Assembly: GCA_029962745.1 (NCBI GenBank)
Contig: CM057169.1
Location: forward strand, 21,994,437-22,058,436
Direction: 5' to 3'
Source: Echinometra lucunter
Lineage: Eukaryota > Echinodermata > Echinoidea > Camarodonta > Echinometridae
Length of the DNA stretch: 64,000 nt
Shown: one piece after another, positions 36,522-49,869 of the stretch
How the letters are laid out: each line of letters opens with the position of its first letter
Position numbering within the stretch: position 1 is the stretch's first letter
Position numbers and translations under genes: made by a program
The notes under the pieces: model-generated
Told to the model about the DNA's origin: nothing
What the model saw: only the letters and a program-made list of their open reading frames with translations
Database searches by the model: none

Positions 36522-36916
36522 AGGGCAATTCCACGACAAGTGTGTAATTCCGTTACCAACATTTTCAGACTTTCTGTGCCTCTTTTGTACTCTGCCTCCC
36601 TTCTCACCATTTAATACTCTGTAAATATACCTATTCTTTCATGTGAGCTCTTTCATTCCAACAAATTTATTCTTACATTCATGATATTGTGGTATAACAC
36701 CTCGGTAACGCAATTACCAGAAAAAAGCGCCAATTTCAAACTTCAAACATGTCTTTTAAAATCAAAACGTGCATTACACCAACATACACTAAGATTGTGG
36801 AATTCTTTATTGTTTCAATTTTTTTTAATTCAAAGATTTGGCTATTCAGGGCTATCAAAGTGATTATTTTTACTATGTGAAGTAGGGTGACTGGTTTTCC
36901 GACGCGGAATTGCCCT
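36522..36916. mobile_element. Inverted-repeat element, AGGGCAATTCC type
   Basis: AGGGCAATTCCACG at the left pairs with CGCGGAATTGCCCT at the right. It abuts the previous foldback with only six bases between. Confidence 0.6.
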
Positions 36917-37747
36917 AAAACATTTCGCCCATTTGTTTCGTGTTTAACTTTGAAATAGAATTATTTTTTTCGTAGTACCCTGGATCTAGTAAATAAAGAA
37001 TCCCTGTTATTCGTATATTTCTTGTTTGCACGAAACCTTATGAACATAATATAGGAAACAGGATAATTAGAGAAGGAAGTTGTGGGGTGGGAAACACGAG
37101 GCTGAATTAAAAATGACAACTTTGCATTAATTGGTTAAATTGTTCATTTGTGTTTGTGGCAAATCCGCTACTCGCTAAAAGCCCTAGGGCTGCATGTCAT
37201 TGAATACATTGGTAGATTTCCTCTAATTATAGGGAGCAAGGTAATGTGCAGTGAAAGACTTGCGAAATTTAAAAAAAAAAACACTGCTTTTATGCCATTA
37301 TCAAAGTTATATAAAGATCCTTGACAAGATTAATTTTTTAAACTTCAAATAAATCACTCGTATTTTCCCCCCTTCTTTTTCTCTTTGTCATGAGGCCATT
37401 GCCATACCTCCTCTTCTCCTTCCCCTCTTTTTATCCTTTTCTTTATTTTGGCCGCCTTTTCATAGAGGGTGTGCATGTGCCCCACGCTCCTGGAGATACA
37501 TGAAAAACACATAGTGCAATACAGTACATCTGCGGGGGTCGAGGAGCAAATCCGTTATAAAAGCATCTACATGAATTGAATCATTTTTGCCTTGTCTTTA
37601 ACTCTTCTCGCTATGAATGCAAACTGGCACAATAGGAGGTGTGCCACATGTCCAGATTGGCACAATATTAGAAAACAACCAACAAAATAATATTTTATGG
37701 CAAAGGATTTATAAAAATTATCCTCTTCCAGTCTTGATTAGCTACCT

Positions 37748-37813
37748 GATTATTACGTAACTGTATATTGGGAAATGTTTGATTATTACGTAACTGTATA
37801 TTGGGAAATGTTT
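37748..37813. repeat. Perfect 33-bp tandem duplication containing TTACGTAA
   Basis: The unit gattattacgtaactgtata plus ttgggaaatgttt occurs twice head to tail with no mismatch (37748-37780 and 37781-37813). Each unit holds ATTACGTAAC, a match to CREB/PAR-bZIP type sites. Confidence 0.9.
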
Positions 37814-39335
37814 GATAACATGATAAACCTGAATAATTTATGTTGGTAAATCTGACCCTTCAGAATTATGCTGTGGCACTGACTTGTAATTTGGTTGACA
37901 CATAAAGAGCTGAATTTGAATTCCGTTCCATGCACTGACTTTCGTATTCTGGCAAGGGCGATCAAGATGACAAGTAGGATTGTGTCAAGAACAGTATTTA
38001 TTTTGATCTCTTTCTTTTGTGTTCACCATATATTTCCCCCTTTGGTCGCCCATCGATGGGTGATGTGTGTGTGTGTGGGGGGGGGGGGGGGGGGGGGGCT
38101 GGGGGTGTCCTCATGTCCCTGTAGGTATACACTGCAGAATGTAATGCTCGTAGGTCTGGTCAGAGGAGACTCTTCATAAACGAGTACATGAATGAATGCT
38201 GCCTTGTCTTTGAGTTTGAATTCTGTTTCTATGACTTTCGTGGTCTGCCAAGAGTGATCATGATGGAATGTATCAAGAACATTATTCCAGATTACGATCT
38301 CAAACTCGTGACAGGCTGCTTTCATTTTTGTTACTCAAGAGAGAGAACATTACAGTCGCACCTCTTTCGAGACAATATGCATGCCCTGTACCATACAGGT
38401 TGTCTCGAAAAGGGGTTCCTTCGGGTCTGAAATTCTCCAAACAAAATTTTTGCAGGGATATTCGTATGTTATTGTTTATAGGGTTGGTGAGTTGTTTTAC
38501 ATGTGAATGCCAAGAAAGCTCGTAGGCCTATATGCTTGCAGTTGGGCAACCAGATGAGCAACGGCTTAAACTCCTCTCGAAGGGACTTGGTAATTACCAA
38601 AGGGCAGTCTAGCGCATCCACTGGGTTTCGACCTCAGTGCCCCTAATAGGAGAGTACTGCTCGTTTTTTCCCGTGAATGTGGTTGGTGAGTGTGCGCGGG
38701 CGCGCGTGCGTGTGAGGTTGTGTCTTAATATCTGCTTTATGAAATTTTTTGGCCAACTCGTTATCAAATGGGATCCCTCACACCCTCACACCCCCTCCCC
38801 CGCTCATTCGAAACGTTCTAACGCCGCCCCAGGAACGCAATATAACACGCAATGTAGGACCAGACTGCATTCATACACGATTTCTCATAAGGTCATTCTT
38901 GGCTAGCTATACACCCCCTGCCACACTGATGATTCTGCACCAGGCCGAACAAGAAAATTAACACCACAATGAATGCTGGTAATCTATCGATATTTTTGGT
39001 ATTTGATTCGTGGTATGACTGAGGTTTCATACTTGAACGGGTCAATAGGTTTGCACGTGTAGTACCCTTGAATTGGTTAAATTCTATCCAGATGGATTTA
39101 AGTCAGAAAGAAGTAAATCAAGCTGCGTCACATTTTAGGAGAAACCATGGTGTATATGAATATCAAAACCTTATTATGATGATCAGAACCAGATTAGTTG
39201 GGTATGTGTATGTGCTAACTACGTCCAGTTGTGTAACAAAATAATAATTAGAAATTTGAGAGATGGAATTTGAAGAGAAGCACGGTCAGTGGGGAGGGAG
39301 CACCACGGGAATTCTCCAAGAAAATATGAAAAAGA

Positions 39336-39480
39336 ACCGGAAATGGAATACTTCCGGGTATCGGTTGAATGTCAAAGAGGGATGAAATGAAAGGGGGAGG
39401 ATGTAGTTGACATTGGTTGAATAGATGGTGTTATTGGGCTCAAAGAAGAACGGTTAGAACATGAATGCTCACTTCCGGTT
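39336..39480. promoter_or_regulatory. Cluster of three ETS-type sites
   Basis: ACCGGAAAT at 39336-39344, ACTTCCGGG at 39350-39358 and ACTTCCGGTT at 39471-39480 are all full CCGGAA/TTCCGG cores. They lie about 2.4 kb upstream of the chain B start codon. Ets factors drive mesenchymal genes in sea urchin embryos, so this is a plausible enhancer; binding is inference. Confidence 0.4.
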
Positions 39481-40431
39481 GTAAGCAAGAAGATGTCAGG
39501 TTAAATACAAGGAAAGAGGCACTGAACGACTGGCCGAAATAATTTTTTTAAATAAAACGCCCGTATTATTTTCTATAATTTTGCAAAGTACAGATTAAGA
39601 CATGAAGCCATGCAGACCTTTTGAAACATCAATTGACATTTTTCTAGCGAACATTTACAGCAATCCCTTTCGTTTAGGGATACAACCAAACCACATAACA
39701 TAAATTGCAAACAATATCATGCTTACATGATGAACTACATGGACCATTCATACCACAACAAAGCAAAAGAGGTAAAGAATTGCAAAATAAAACAATGGGG
39801 CGTTAAAAGTGATAATGATATTATAAAAGGTACATTGATTTGTTAGTTCATCATGAACTGATTTGAACACAGCCAGGATTGCAAGTGGATACTAGTAATC
39901 GATGAAGCTCGAAAACCTAAATCATTTTCATTTTACCAATTGCAAATCAAAGCGTAAAATGATTTTAAAACATCCCTACCGGGCTACCACACAGAACATT
40001 AAAAAAAAAACCAACAACAACAACAGCAACAACAAAACCATCATCGCCCATGTTCTGCAGCCAGAAGCAGTCAAGTGGGAAATTTACGTATAATCTTTGG
40101 TTCATAAGGTCCATGGTTTCAAAATAGAAAAACATGGGTATGAAAAAAGAAGAAACTCCTGTTATTCTTTTTTTGAATTTCCTTGCCCCTATGTCGCGCT
40201 CGTCCACCCACCTACCCTAGCCTAAGTAGTCTCACATCTCCATCTGATCGTGGGAAATCAAAGATTGGTAGTAACACGAGACAGGTCGAGCTGGGAACTT
40301 CATCAGACATCACTTTCACTTCCTATAACGTCGAAAATCTGTTCAAAATTTCATTTCGTAAAGCGAGTTAACGTCTGAATGAAATGTATATTAATACCTC
40401 TGACAGAATCCAAACGACCTGTGGTTTCTTC

Positions 40432-40508
40432 TTCTTCTTCTTCTTCTTCTTATTCTTCTTCTTCTTCTTCTTTTTCTTCTTCTCCTTCTTTTCTGGGGGG
40501 GGGGGGGG
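40432..40508. repeat. (TTC)n array followed by a G run
   Basis: About 60 bp of ttc triplets with minor interruptions end in a run of about 14 G. A purine-rich stretch follows at 40640-40780, including gggaggg, gagaga and gacagaca words. Confidence 0.9.
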
Positions 40509-41399
40509 TGTTACTGGAAGATGATCAGTTGCATTTATAGAATTTCAATTTCATTCTTTTCTGTAAAGAAGGGTCCGTGCCTCCCGTCGCCCTCATGATA
40601 GTGAAATTGAAAAGAATTGAAAATCGGACTGGGAAGTTGAAATCTCGAAGGGAGAAAAAGGAGGGAGGGAGGGGGGGGGGAGCTGGCAACAAAAACAAGA
40701 TAGGGATAGTAAGGCTGTAGAGAGGAGAGACTGAGGGTGAAATGGTGAGAGAGAAAGAGAGAGAGACAGACAGACAGACAAAAATGAATAGAGAATGTAG
40801 ATGTGACACCTCAAAAATATTTCATCTTTTCGGCTACAATAGACAATTAATTCATTCATTTCAGTTCCGACTGAACGGTAACTTAAAAAAAAAAAAAAAC
40901 ACAAAGGAATGGGGCAGATGACAGTTTGTTTTGCCCGCGCGCCCGCCCGCTCTCCTCCCTCTTTGCCAACACTATGCCAAATGATGTGTGTTTATTTTTA
41001 CATTTCGCACAGTAACTGTTGCTTTGTAAAGATTATTAAACACTTTATGAAAAAGAAGTACAGTCTTGTCGTGCTTCGAAAGGTATTGTGGGCCAAGACT
41101 CTATAAATTGCCTGAAAAAAAATTAGTTTACCCTCCTCCCCGAAGCATAAAACACGGACTGACGCCTGGCTAGAAAATTGTGAAATGTATGTCAACAGTC
41201 ATGTTATTGTATTTCTTTCAGATTCTCTTTGTTTTTCTCTGTCTATAAAGTGTGGAATGTTGTTTATTACAGGTATTTCATGCCTTACAGACAGGAATAA
41301 AAATTAATGTAAGAGATAGAAAAATAGATGGCATCATAAAACGACGAGATCATTAAAGTAATTCTCCCAAATCATAAAAGTCCAGCGAGTTTGGAGCTA

Positions 41400-41824
41400 A
41401 GCCACGCCTACCATATAAACACGCGAAGAGAACATCTCGAGAAGTTAGCATTATACCATCGCTCCGCTGCGAAATTTTACGTGTGAGGGCTATATGGTGC
41501 TTCAGGAAGCTAGCTGTGCGATTCTGCTGCAACTGAGAAGCCCTGATGCCCAGCCGGCCGGTAGTGCTTGGTTGGAACGCTAATATTTGCTAGGCCTGTA
41601 CAGGCTCTACAAATCAGAATTACAAAATAGATTCTACATTTTCCGTAGATCTATTTTCAATCCTAGGAAGCAGTCCGACATCAGTTTTTGTGACTCTTTA
41701 ATCGTCATCAATGAATTGGTTGTCGAGAGGCTGAGCGTTTATCGCACGGGGAGGTTGCCCGGGAAGTTTTGCTCGATTTTGACGTTCAAAGACGCCCGTA
41801 ACGGGTGCAATATCTCAGTGAAAT
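41400..41824 (+). promoter_or_regulatory. Putative promoter and 5' UTR of chain B
   Basis: The sequence upstream of the chain B start codon is comparatively CpG-rich. A TATAAA word at 41414-41419 could place a transcription start near 41445, giving a 5' UTR of about 380 nt. The frame of the start codon is closed upstream. A separate open frame at 41587-41838 overlaps the start and is not considered coding. Confidence 0.35.
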
Positions 41825-41865
41825 ATGTCTTATTTTAGTTCTTCATTAAGAAGTCTATGGAGGTG
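41825..41865 (+). CDS. COL4A: Chain B exon 1: start codon and N-terminal part of signal peptide
   Basis: ATG at 41825 opens MSYFSSSLRSLWRW and ends two bases into a codon at the GTAAGT donor (41866). Joining to 42473 completes TGG and continues into a hydrophobic stretch. A nearer ATG at 41855 is in a different frame and would reach a stop after the splice, so the upstream ATG is chosen. Confidence 0.75.
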
Positions 41866-42472
41866 GTAAGTAAACTGTTTAGTTGTATGGATGTGTAAAG
41901 TATGGTGTTCATCTTATCTTATGTATTCCTGTGACATGGCATTATTTTTACTCAAGTTTTGCGATGGTCACTATCGAATTTCGACTGCGAGCGCGAGAGG
42001 ACGAGTTGGGATTCACAAATTTTAGTGATCCTTTTCTGGCAATGCGATACGGCAAACATGAGTGTTCATATTTTAGGGACAATTTTAAACTTTGATTCCG
42101 ATCCTTCAAAATCGTGTTGCAAACAAAAATATAGGTTCCCTGTTCAAATTGAGTTATCCCAACTCGGCTTACATCGTTTGAAGCTGGTCCGCGAGTGGCA
42201 CCAGTTTATAAAAAAAACGAGAGATCGGGTGCCGCGAATGGGAGCAGAGGTATTTCGATATTTCTCCAAAATATAATGTAAAGATCGTGATGGAACTACA
42301 TTGATTGAAATTGGTTATGTTTCCAAGACTAAAACCAAGCCGAATTCTGAATATTGACAAGGGCAAGTGACAAACAGGCCTAACATATTCTTGTAATTTT
42401 ATAAAAACATGTTTAAAAAATAAGTTTCAGTTGATTTTATTTTGCTTAAATTTCTTTCCCCTTTTTCCACAG

Positions 42473-42527
42473 GACGGTGGTGGTGTTATTTCTCCTTGTT
42501 ATTGCTCAATCTAGTATAGCACAAGAG
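42473..42527 (+). CDS. COL4A: Chain B exon 2: signal peptide core
   Basis: Fifty-five nucleotides follow a strong pyrimidine-rich acceptor (ctttttccacag) and precede a GTAAGA donor. The frame reads TVVVLFLLVIAQSSIAQE, a clear hydrophobic core and a small-residue cleavage region (SSIA-QE). The intron after it is 9.3 kb. Confidence 0.82.
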
Positions 42528-45500
42528 GTAAGACCCAAATTTATTTATTTTTGATTGATTGTGGATGAGAGATGTAGTTATTTACGCTTTTGCAGAAAAC
42601 GGTCTGAAATTAGACTACGCATGCTTATAAACCCCGCCTACCTTAGGGATATGAATAATCATTTATTATAATATAGGTCGTTGTCAGGAGGATGGACAGG
42701 AATGGCAGCTATTAACCCATGTGGATATGAATTATTCAGTGGGGCCTTTGCTTGGTACCGCCCATAACAGCTGATTCATGTCAGTCGGACTGCCTGCACT
42801 TGTCTCTGGTTTGTGTTCGATATAACCAACATGAATGATGAGAAAATATCAGGAAATGTAATTGATAATATTTCTGTGTAAGAATTTTTCAGTTGAATTC
42901 TCCCTCATCATCTCATGTCTGTGATTTGCAAAGTTCGGGTTTTAGTCCTCCATATCAATGTCCATTTTGTTTTTAGCTTCTCTCACGCAATTTGGGAAAC
43001 TTCATTGTCTTTCTAAAATTGATTTTCAAGATTTATGAATTATTCCCTTTTTATAGTGATTTTGTTGTTAGTATTAGTACTAGAAGTAGTAATTTCATGA
43101 TTATACCCTTTTATCATTATCTGTTGTTATTGTTATTTATTATTCATTATTATTAGCATTTTCTTTGGCTGCATTTTTCTTTCCTTTTATAGGGCAGAAG
43201 GATAAACATTTTTTTAAAAAACCTTATTTCTTAATCCATGTGGGGCCAGTGTGTGGAATTTGAGGGAAAATCACTCCAATCTCTTGTGTATTTGAACACT
43301 GGATTTGGAGGAAGTCAGCATTACCTTGGCAAAAAAAAAGAAGGTGTATGCAGTAGTTGGAGTAGTAGTTGATTTATAATGAGTGCAGGAAATCCAATTT
43401 GATCTTGTGGTATTACCCAGAGTCCTTACAATAGTTCTTTGTTATCCACTAAAGTATTTATGTCCTGTAAGCAGAGAGAGAGAGTTGAGTACTGATCTTG
43501 GGCAAGGAACTGACTGGGAGCAATTGGGATAGGGGTTTATTGCTGCTGTTTTATTCATTTTTAAATTTTTTTAATTAGAAGGTCCTTAATTATACATAAA
43601 ATTAATGATACTTTGGGATTTTGGAATATTATCAGTTAATGGTTAGATATTCAATCTTACTCTTGCTGTTGCAAACAGCATGCATTGCACACATCAGTGG
43701 GTAAGCCTAATGTATATGGGACCACATTCGATGGAGTTGGGTCTGAACTTTTCATTCTTTTTTTTGTGGGGGGGAGGTGGGAATTTTTCAAATATGAAGA
43801 ACTTTCCTTTGTAGTGGACAATCTGATAATCTTCCAGACTAACATGAAAAGAAATTATGCAAAAGCATGAGTGTAAATCTGTTTCGAAGATTGGGGGGGG
43901 GGGGGGGGGGGAATGATCGAAATGTGAACCATTGTTACGTCATAAAAAAGGGTCAAACAAGGTTTCGCGTCGCGAATTTGGAGAGGATGGTAAACTGGCC
44001 CTAGAACCGCCGTGAAAAATAGGAGGACGTAGGATGGACTGGAAACAGCTGTCGCGCGCATGCACATAACATCATTTTTGCCAAGATTCCGCGTCACAGG
44101 ACTCGCGTCGCCAATCTAAAGCTCCCTAATTTTGAAGAAGTGGATGGAGAGCAACAGCAGCATTTGCTCAAACTGGCTACCTGTGAATCAGAACCCTTGA
44201 TCTTAGTCATTCATTAAAAGTCCATTCAGTGGATGATGAGTGGTAACTCCCTTCTTCCAGCTTGGCTCATCTATGGTATTGTCCAAAAGGAAATTGTCTA
44301 GATATCCACCTATATTAGTGAAGGAATTGGAAATAAAGTGTCAGGGGGCTAGGCCAATTGATTACAAATTGAAATTCTTTGATACATTTGTTAACCTGTT
44401 TCAAGTCTCAGTTTGAAATGACATGGTTGTATTTGTAAGCCCCTCCCCCCCCCCCCCAAAAAAAAGAAGAATGGCCCTGCAGAATAAAATAATTGTCTAA
44501 TGTGTATCACATTTCTGTTTTTCAAAAGGCAGAAATAAGTGAGTGATTTTTACCCTTAAGGGCCTTTGTTTCATCATGAACCTGCTATCCAGTAGTAGGT
44601 CCAGATGCATAATTATACTTACCAACTCTACCAATTTAGGTGGTAAACTACCGCTTTTCATGGAATTTAACCACATTCCTCACTGTACCAAAAACAACGA
44701 AAATAGCATGCATATGATATAAATTTTCTCTATTTATTTATTTCATGTTCATAAAAAATGTAATAAATATCAATAGATATATATCATACATCAGAACAAC
44801 AAAAAAATCAAATTATATGATATTATCAACAATGTATAAAAAGATCTTTCATATATCAGTTTAAGTCCACAATGGCCTTGTCAAGCAAAGCTCCCCTTTA
44901 GTTTAATAATTGATATTAAAGATTATGAAATAATATAAAGGATACCAAACAGCACAAAAAAAGCAATAGAATATTAAACTATACTGTAGAGTTTCCAAAA
45001 GATTTAAGATATAAAAGTTTACCAGGAAACGGGACATTTTGGTGATATTTAGAATAGAAATTTAGTTTTAATTTCATTTAAATTGTTACATAATTTTATC
45101 AAAAATGTGTGCCCTGTGGTACATTGTCCCAAATACATGTAGTGGATATTCTCAAGGAATAGACCTTCGTATTCTTAACAGACCTCTCTGCATACTGACA
45201 TAGCTATTAAACTTTTTTCTTGCTCGTATTTTATGATACATTTACATCTAAAATAGCATTATTTCACTCTCTCAGGATTTTTTGAATGCATCATAAATTG
45301 TGTGAGCAATGCCACTGATTATCAGCTCATTCGGTCAATGCCAAAACCCAGGGTTATGGTTAGAGGTGATAATTGTGTTACATCATGTAGCATGCATTGT
45401 GTGAACTCATGTTCTGCCTGAACATCTGTGAAGTTTAGAAATGATTCTAGTTCTACTGATTGGCTGCCACTTCCTGCAATTGAAACTCATTAATATTAAG

Positions 45501-46099
45501 ATTTTTAGTTCCATTATATGAGTCAACTTAACAGGAAAACAGATTAAAGCGTTCTCTTAATAATACATGTAGACGTTAGGGTCTGTAAGAGTAAACATGC
45601 AATGCACACAGGCATAGCCAGGGTCCAACAAGGGAGTCATGGCCTGCCATTTCCCCTACATCCCTTCCCTGCTCATTTCCTTTACTCTTACAGTGCCGAT
45701 GTCACGTATATGTGACAGACTTTGCATTTTTAATTGACCATTAACTCCACATAAAAAGAAGTACATGGTGATGAGAATATGTCAAAGTTGAGAGGATGGA
45801 TATAGTATTTAAAATATCTATCAGCCACTATATGCTAACATTGGATTTTTTCAAAGAAAACTGCAGATTTTGGAAAGGATCCATTGTCACTTTAGCATAA
45901 AACAATAGCAAACAAATGAGAAACGAAAACATAAAGGCCAAGAGGGAAGCTCAGTGTTGTTTCACAATAATTTTCATGCATGACATTGAATGAATAGGAA
46001 TATTTGTTTTCATTTTAAAGGGTAATAAATCTACACTTTTTGTGTACAACATATTTGTATAGGAGTTACTGTTGAAGATTTGCAGGCATTGAATTGAAG

Positions 46100-46475
46100 T
46101 CTGAATTGAAAGTTTAAACCCTGGATCTGGGCAGAACCTGGATCCGAACCAAACTAATCAAACAAAATTATCCACCTGTCCGATATTTTTACGCAAAGAT
46201 TAAAGGATTTAATAGTGTCTGCAGTGACCAGACATTTGTTTTGGAAACAATTGCTCTTGGCTTTGGTTTGTCATGGATTTGCGATGAGGGTTGCCATTTT
46301 GGGTATGGGTCACTAGAGTAGAGGGTCATTGTTCGGTCCAGGTTTGATTCAAGGAATTCTGCTACTGTGGGATAGCTACCATTTGGCAATACATGTAGTT
46401 GCCAAAGCATATCAAGCAGCCTCTGATATTTGAGCTGCATCAAAAATAAATAAATAAATAAATAAATAAACAAAA
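46100..46475 (+). mobile_element. Possible SINE-like sequence with (AAAT)n tail
   Basis: A unique-looking body containing ggtttgattcaagg, loosely like a Pol III B box, ends in a run of aaat units at 46446-46470. A convincing A box and target duplication were not found. Confidence 0.3.
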
Positions 46476-46864
46476 CAGAAACATACACTTGTGCTTGTAT
46501 TGAATGATGTCTTCAATTATTTTCTTGTTTTCTTCTCTCTGTCTGTACTTCCTTTCTTTCAAATGATATCTTTTCTATTTTGTCATCTCTTACTTCCTTT
46601 TTCTTTGTTCTACCTCATCCTCTTTTTTCCTGCTATGTATGGTACATGTATTGTAGTGTATTTATTGTTATTTATTATTCATTGATATGAATCAATATTT
46701 TTTTCTTTTTTTCATACATGGACATAAACATGAGAATGATTATAAATCAACAATTTTTATAAACACAAAGTAGACAACTTTAAGTATATAAACAAAAAAG
46801 ACCCCCAAAAACCAAACAACAACAAGAAAATAGTATTTGGAGAGAAGATCATTTGAACAAACTT

Positions 46865-46866
<2 letters not shown>

Positions 46867-46911
<45 letters not shown>
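46867..46911. repeat. (TA)n microsatellite
   Basis: A clean 45-bp TA run. Confidence 0.95.
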
Positions 46912-46915
<4 letters not shown>

Positions 46916-48946
46916 CAATCATGCAGAATCCATGAATGATTGAACACAATGTGTGCATATGTAGGGAAACAGGACACACATATAGCCTAGATGAATTTCC
47001 CTTTTGTTTCCTACAGCCAATAAAAAGTTAAATCTCCCTTGAACTCCAGTAACCATGTGTCAGCTTCAGGGCTGAATGTTACATGTTTCTGATGGAAAGG
47101 GGATGTCAAATTTTTTTTTCCAGACAGACAGAGCAATTAATTCATGTTCAGTTCAGTTTAATTACCTACTAGTATGAATCATCCTGCATAATGTTGAACT
47201 TCTTACTTTAGTAAGATCGGGAGGGTGACTACTTCCTCTTCAGTGGTAAGATTTCAAACATTAGGATGTTGGGGTATATTCCCCTGTCAGTTATTCATGC
47301 TTAATTTCTTGATGTTTCAAAGCATTGCAACTCCACAAGAAAAAGGAATGGTGACAGCATCTTTTACTTGAGGAGAAATTATTCAATGGAAGTTGAGAGT
47401 TGACTGCCACCTGTCTTAACTAATTGCAGAGTGACTAATGGACCACTCGTTTATTGGTCAGCTTAACCTGTTTCCACAAGGACTATAACCTGTGAGAGTC
47501 ACTTCAGCTCACACTGGGCCAAAAGGTTATGAGAGAACATAATGATAAGAAAAGATAGTCACTATTGTAGGCCTGCATGCTTGAGCAACCAAAAATGTGG
47601 GAAGAGGGTAATTTTGCTAGTTAAGGCACTTGGTGTGCATTACACATGTTAAAGTGTCAAATAGGTGCAAAATCAGGATAAAAGGTGCGCTTACAGAGTT
47701 TAGGGTGTATTTATACTTGTTCAAAGGTAAATTTTTAGGAAAAATGTGTGAAAAAATTGAAACTGTTTGATTTTGACCAATTGATTGATCGTTATTTGTT
47801 AATTCAAATCAAATCAAATCAAAAAAGTGTGGTTTTGGAAAACCTGTGTCTAAGCATTCTGACTGCCCCACCTCTTTGGAAGTATAGGGATTGTTACCAA
47901 AGAGTTTCTGTTATTGTTACAAGTACAGCAACAGGAGCAAATGTTACTTTAAAGGCACTGTATGTAGGCATACGTGTAGGCCTATTTAGGATGGAAGTGA
48001 CCCTGTATTGCAAGTTTCAGAAGATTAGAGATTGAGGAGCAGAACATTTTCATCTTGTGCAAATGTCAGTTTTATCAGAAACTTGTGGGGTAGAAAGGAG
48101 ACTGTTCCATTTAATGTACTGTATTATGTTTTTTTTTCTGGTACTTCTGAACCAGATTTACATGTTGATGTGCTGCAGGTTGGCTATTTCCATGGTCAAT
48201 CATCAGCGGATTCCTCTTTTCAAAAGAAGCTTCAGTTTACCCCATGCCCTTGATTCCTGAAGGAGTAACTAAATTCCCCAATGTCATTACCACTACCAAC
48301 TCCCCAGCAGAACATATCATGACCAAATCTAAATGTTCCCCTGCAGAGAATAATTTTAGTAGGAGACACCCACAAACCACAAGACAGTCCAACCACTGTG
48401 ATCTTGTAGTCTGCCTCTCACTTTGTGACAGTGCTTTACCCTACCCTAGTTTGCACAAAGTCAACCCACGTGTATGGGATTTTTATTAATTCATCTTTAT
48501 TATAAAAAAAATTCAACATTCGAATAAAGAAGACACATAGAAAACCCAGGACTGAGGTGTACATATAAAGGTATAGGTTCTGCAGGCAGCTGGGGAAACA
48601 TAAACTGTACATAACCAAAAAAGAAATACAAAAATTGATGACATATCGGAAATACAGGTGACAACTGGTCAAGGGTTAAGAGTAACAAAATTACAATTAC
48701 ATGGGAGTGATATGCAACCATAAATGGGTATAATAAGGTGCCCTCCCCCCCCCAAAAAAAGCGCAAAAGAATGTACCTGATTTATAAACAAACTACTGAA
48801 GAGTGTTCATCTTTATTACTAAAATTACAGTCTATTGATTGTGAATCATGAAGTTTGAAGTTCTAGGCCCTTTCATTTTATTAATGTCCTTTGGTATGAT
48901 GTTAAATTGCCAATTACATGTAGGAAGCAGATATAATAGCCAGTGT

Positions 48947-49235
48947 GTTTCATAAAGCTTTTCGTAAAGTTACGAATGACTTAAATATGGCAAGCCAAAA
49001 GGCATTCTCATTCACTATAAATCACATCATCTAAAGGTGAAATATGCAGATGTAGATTAACATTACTTTTATTTTTATTGCAAAGTATATTTTTTGCTAC
49101 AGTTCCATCAAGATTATGGGAAATGCAGTCACACTTTGTTAAAACGTCAGGAAACACTTTGGGCATCCCATTTGGCACTTCATATTCAAGTCGTTCGTAA
49201 AGTCATGCGTAACTTTACGAACAGCTTTATGACCC
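48947..49235. mobile_element. Inverted-repeat element, TTTCATAAAGCT type
   Basis: CATAAAGCTTTTCGTAAAGT followed by TACGAATGACTT at the left is matched by AAGTCATGCGTAACTTTACG followed by AACAGCTTTATG at the right, giving about 30 bp of terminal inverted repeat around a 200-bp centre. Confidence 0.7.
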
Positions 49236-49869
49236 CCCCCCCCTGTACCTGATGGGATGGTCCCTTGATCTTTCGCCAAGATCTGACATGCTTTCACCTA
49301 TTCTAGTTATAATTCACTGGGGAGATGGGAGCTTTTTTTATTTACCAAGATATAAATCAAAAGAACATGAACTTACATCTGAACTTTCAGGGAAACAGCA
49401 TTTTTTTAAAATTCAGAATTAAGGAAATCGGGACTATAGGAAATTAAGGGAATAGAGGGTATGCATCAGCAGCTCCTTCTTTGTGGAACAAGCTATCCTT
49501 TCGTCATCAAAGAGCTAATACCTTTTAGATTTTTATAATCAGACTTTTTACAACTCACCTAATGCTTTATGCATATTGTTAAATTTCATTGTTCTTAGGT
49601 CAAGTTTTATTTCTTTAACTTTATGTAGAAATTATTTTATACAGATGAATATTTTTTTATGGATGTGAATTTGAATTGAATATGTTGTGCTTTGTAAATA
49701 TTGTTATTTTTATTGTTATTGTCATTATATATTCATGTACTCTCCAAAAACCTCAACAAAGCCTACAGATGTAGTTCTACATTTTTCATATAAGTTGAAA
49801 AAGTTGACATTTTATTAACTCTATCCATATCCTCAAGGGGTTTGACACACCATAACAATTTAGACAGTT

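Larger units (their letters stand above)
29798..41824. other. Divergent intergenic region between the two collagen IV genes
   Basis: Twelve kilobases separate the two start codons. They contain GAT/AAT microsatellites (30858-31000, 31158-31210, 31254-31345), a 24-base G run (31594-31617), a 510-bp tandem duplication (32800-33795), four inverted-repeat elements (34095-36916), a perfect 33-bp duplication (37748-37813), an ETS-site cluster (39336-39480) and a TTC array (40432-40493). No exon of a third gene was recognised. Confidence 0.65.

Noticed and set aside
41587..41838. 83-codon open frame overlapping the chain B start
   Set aside because: It ends just after the collagen start codon in another frame, has no recognisable domain and is most simply 5' UTR sequence.
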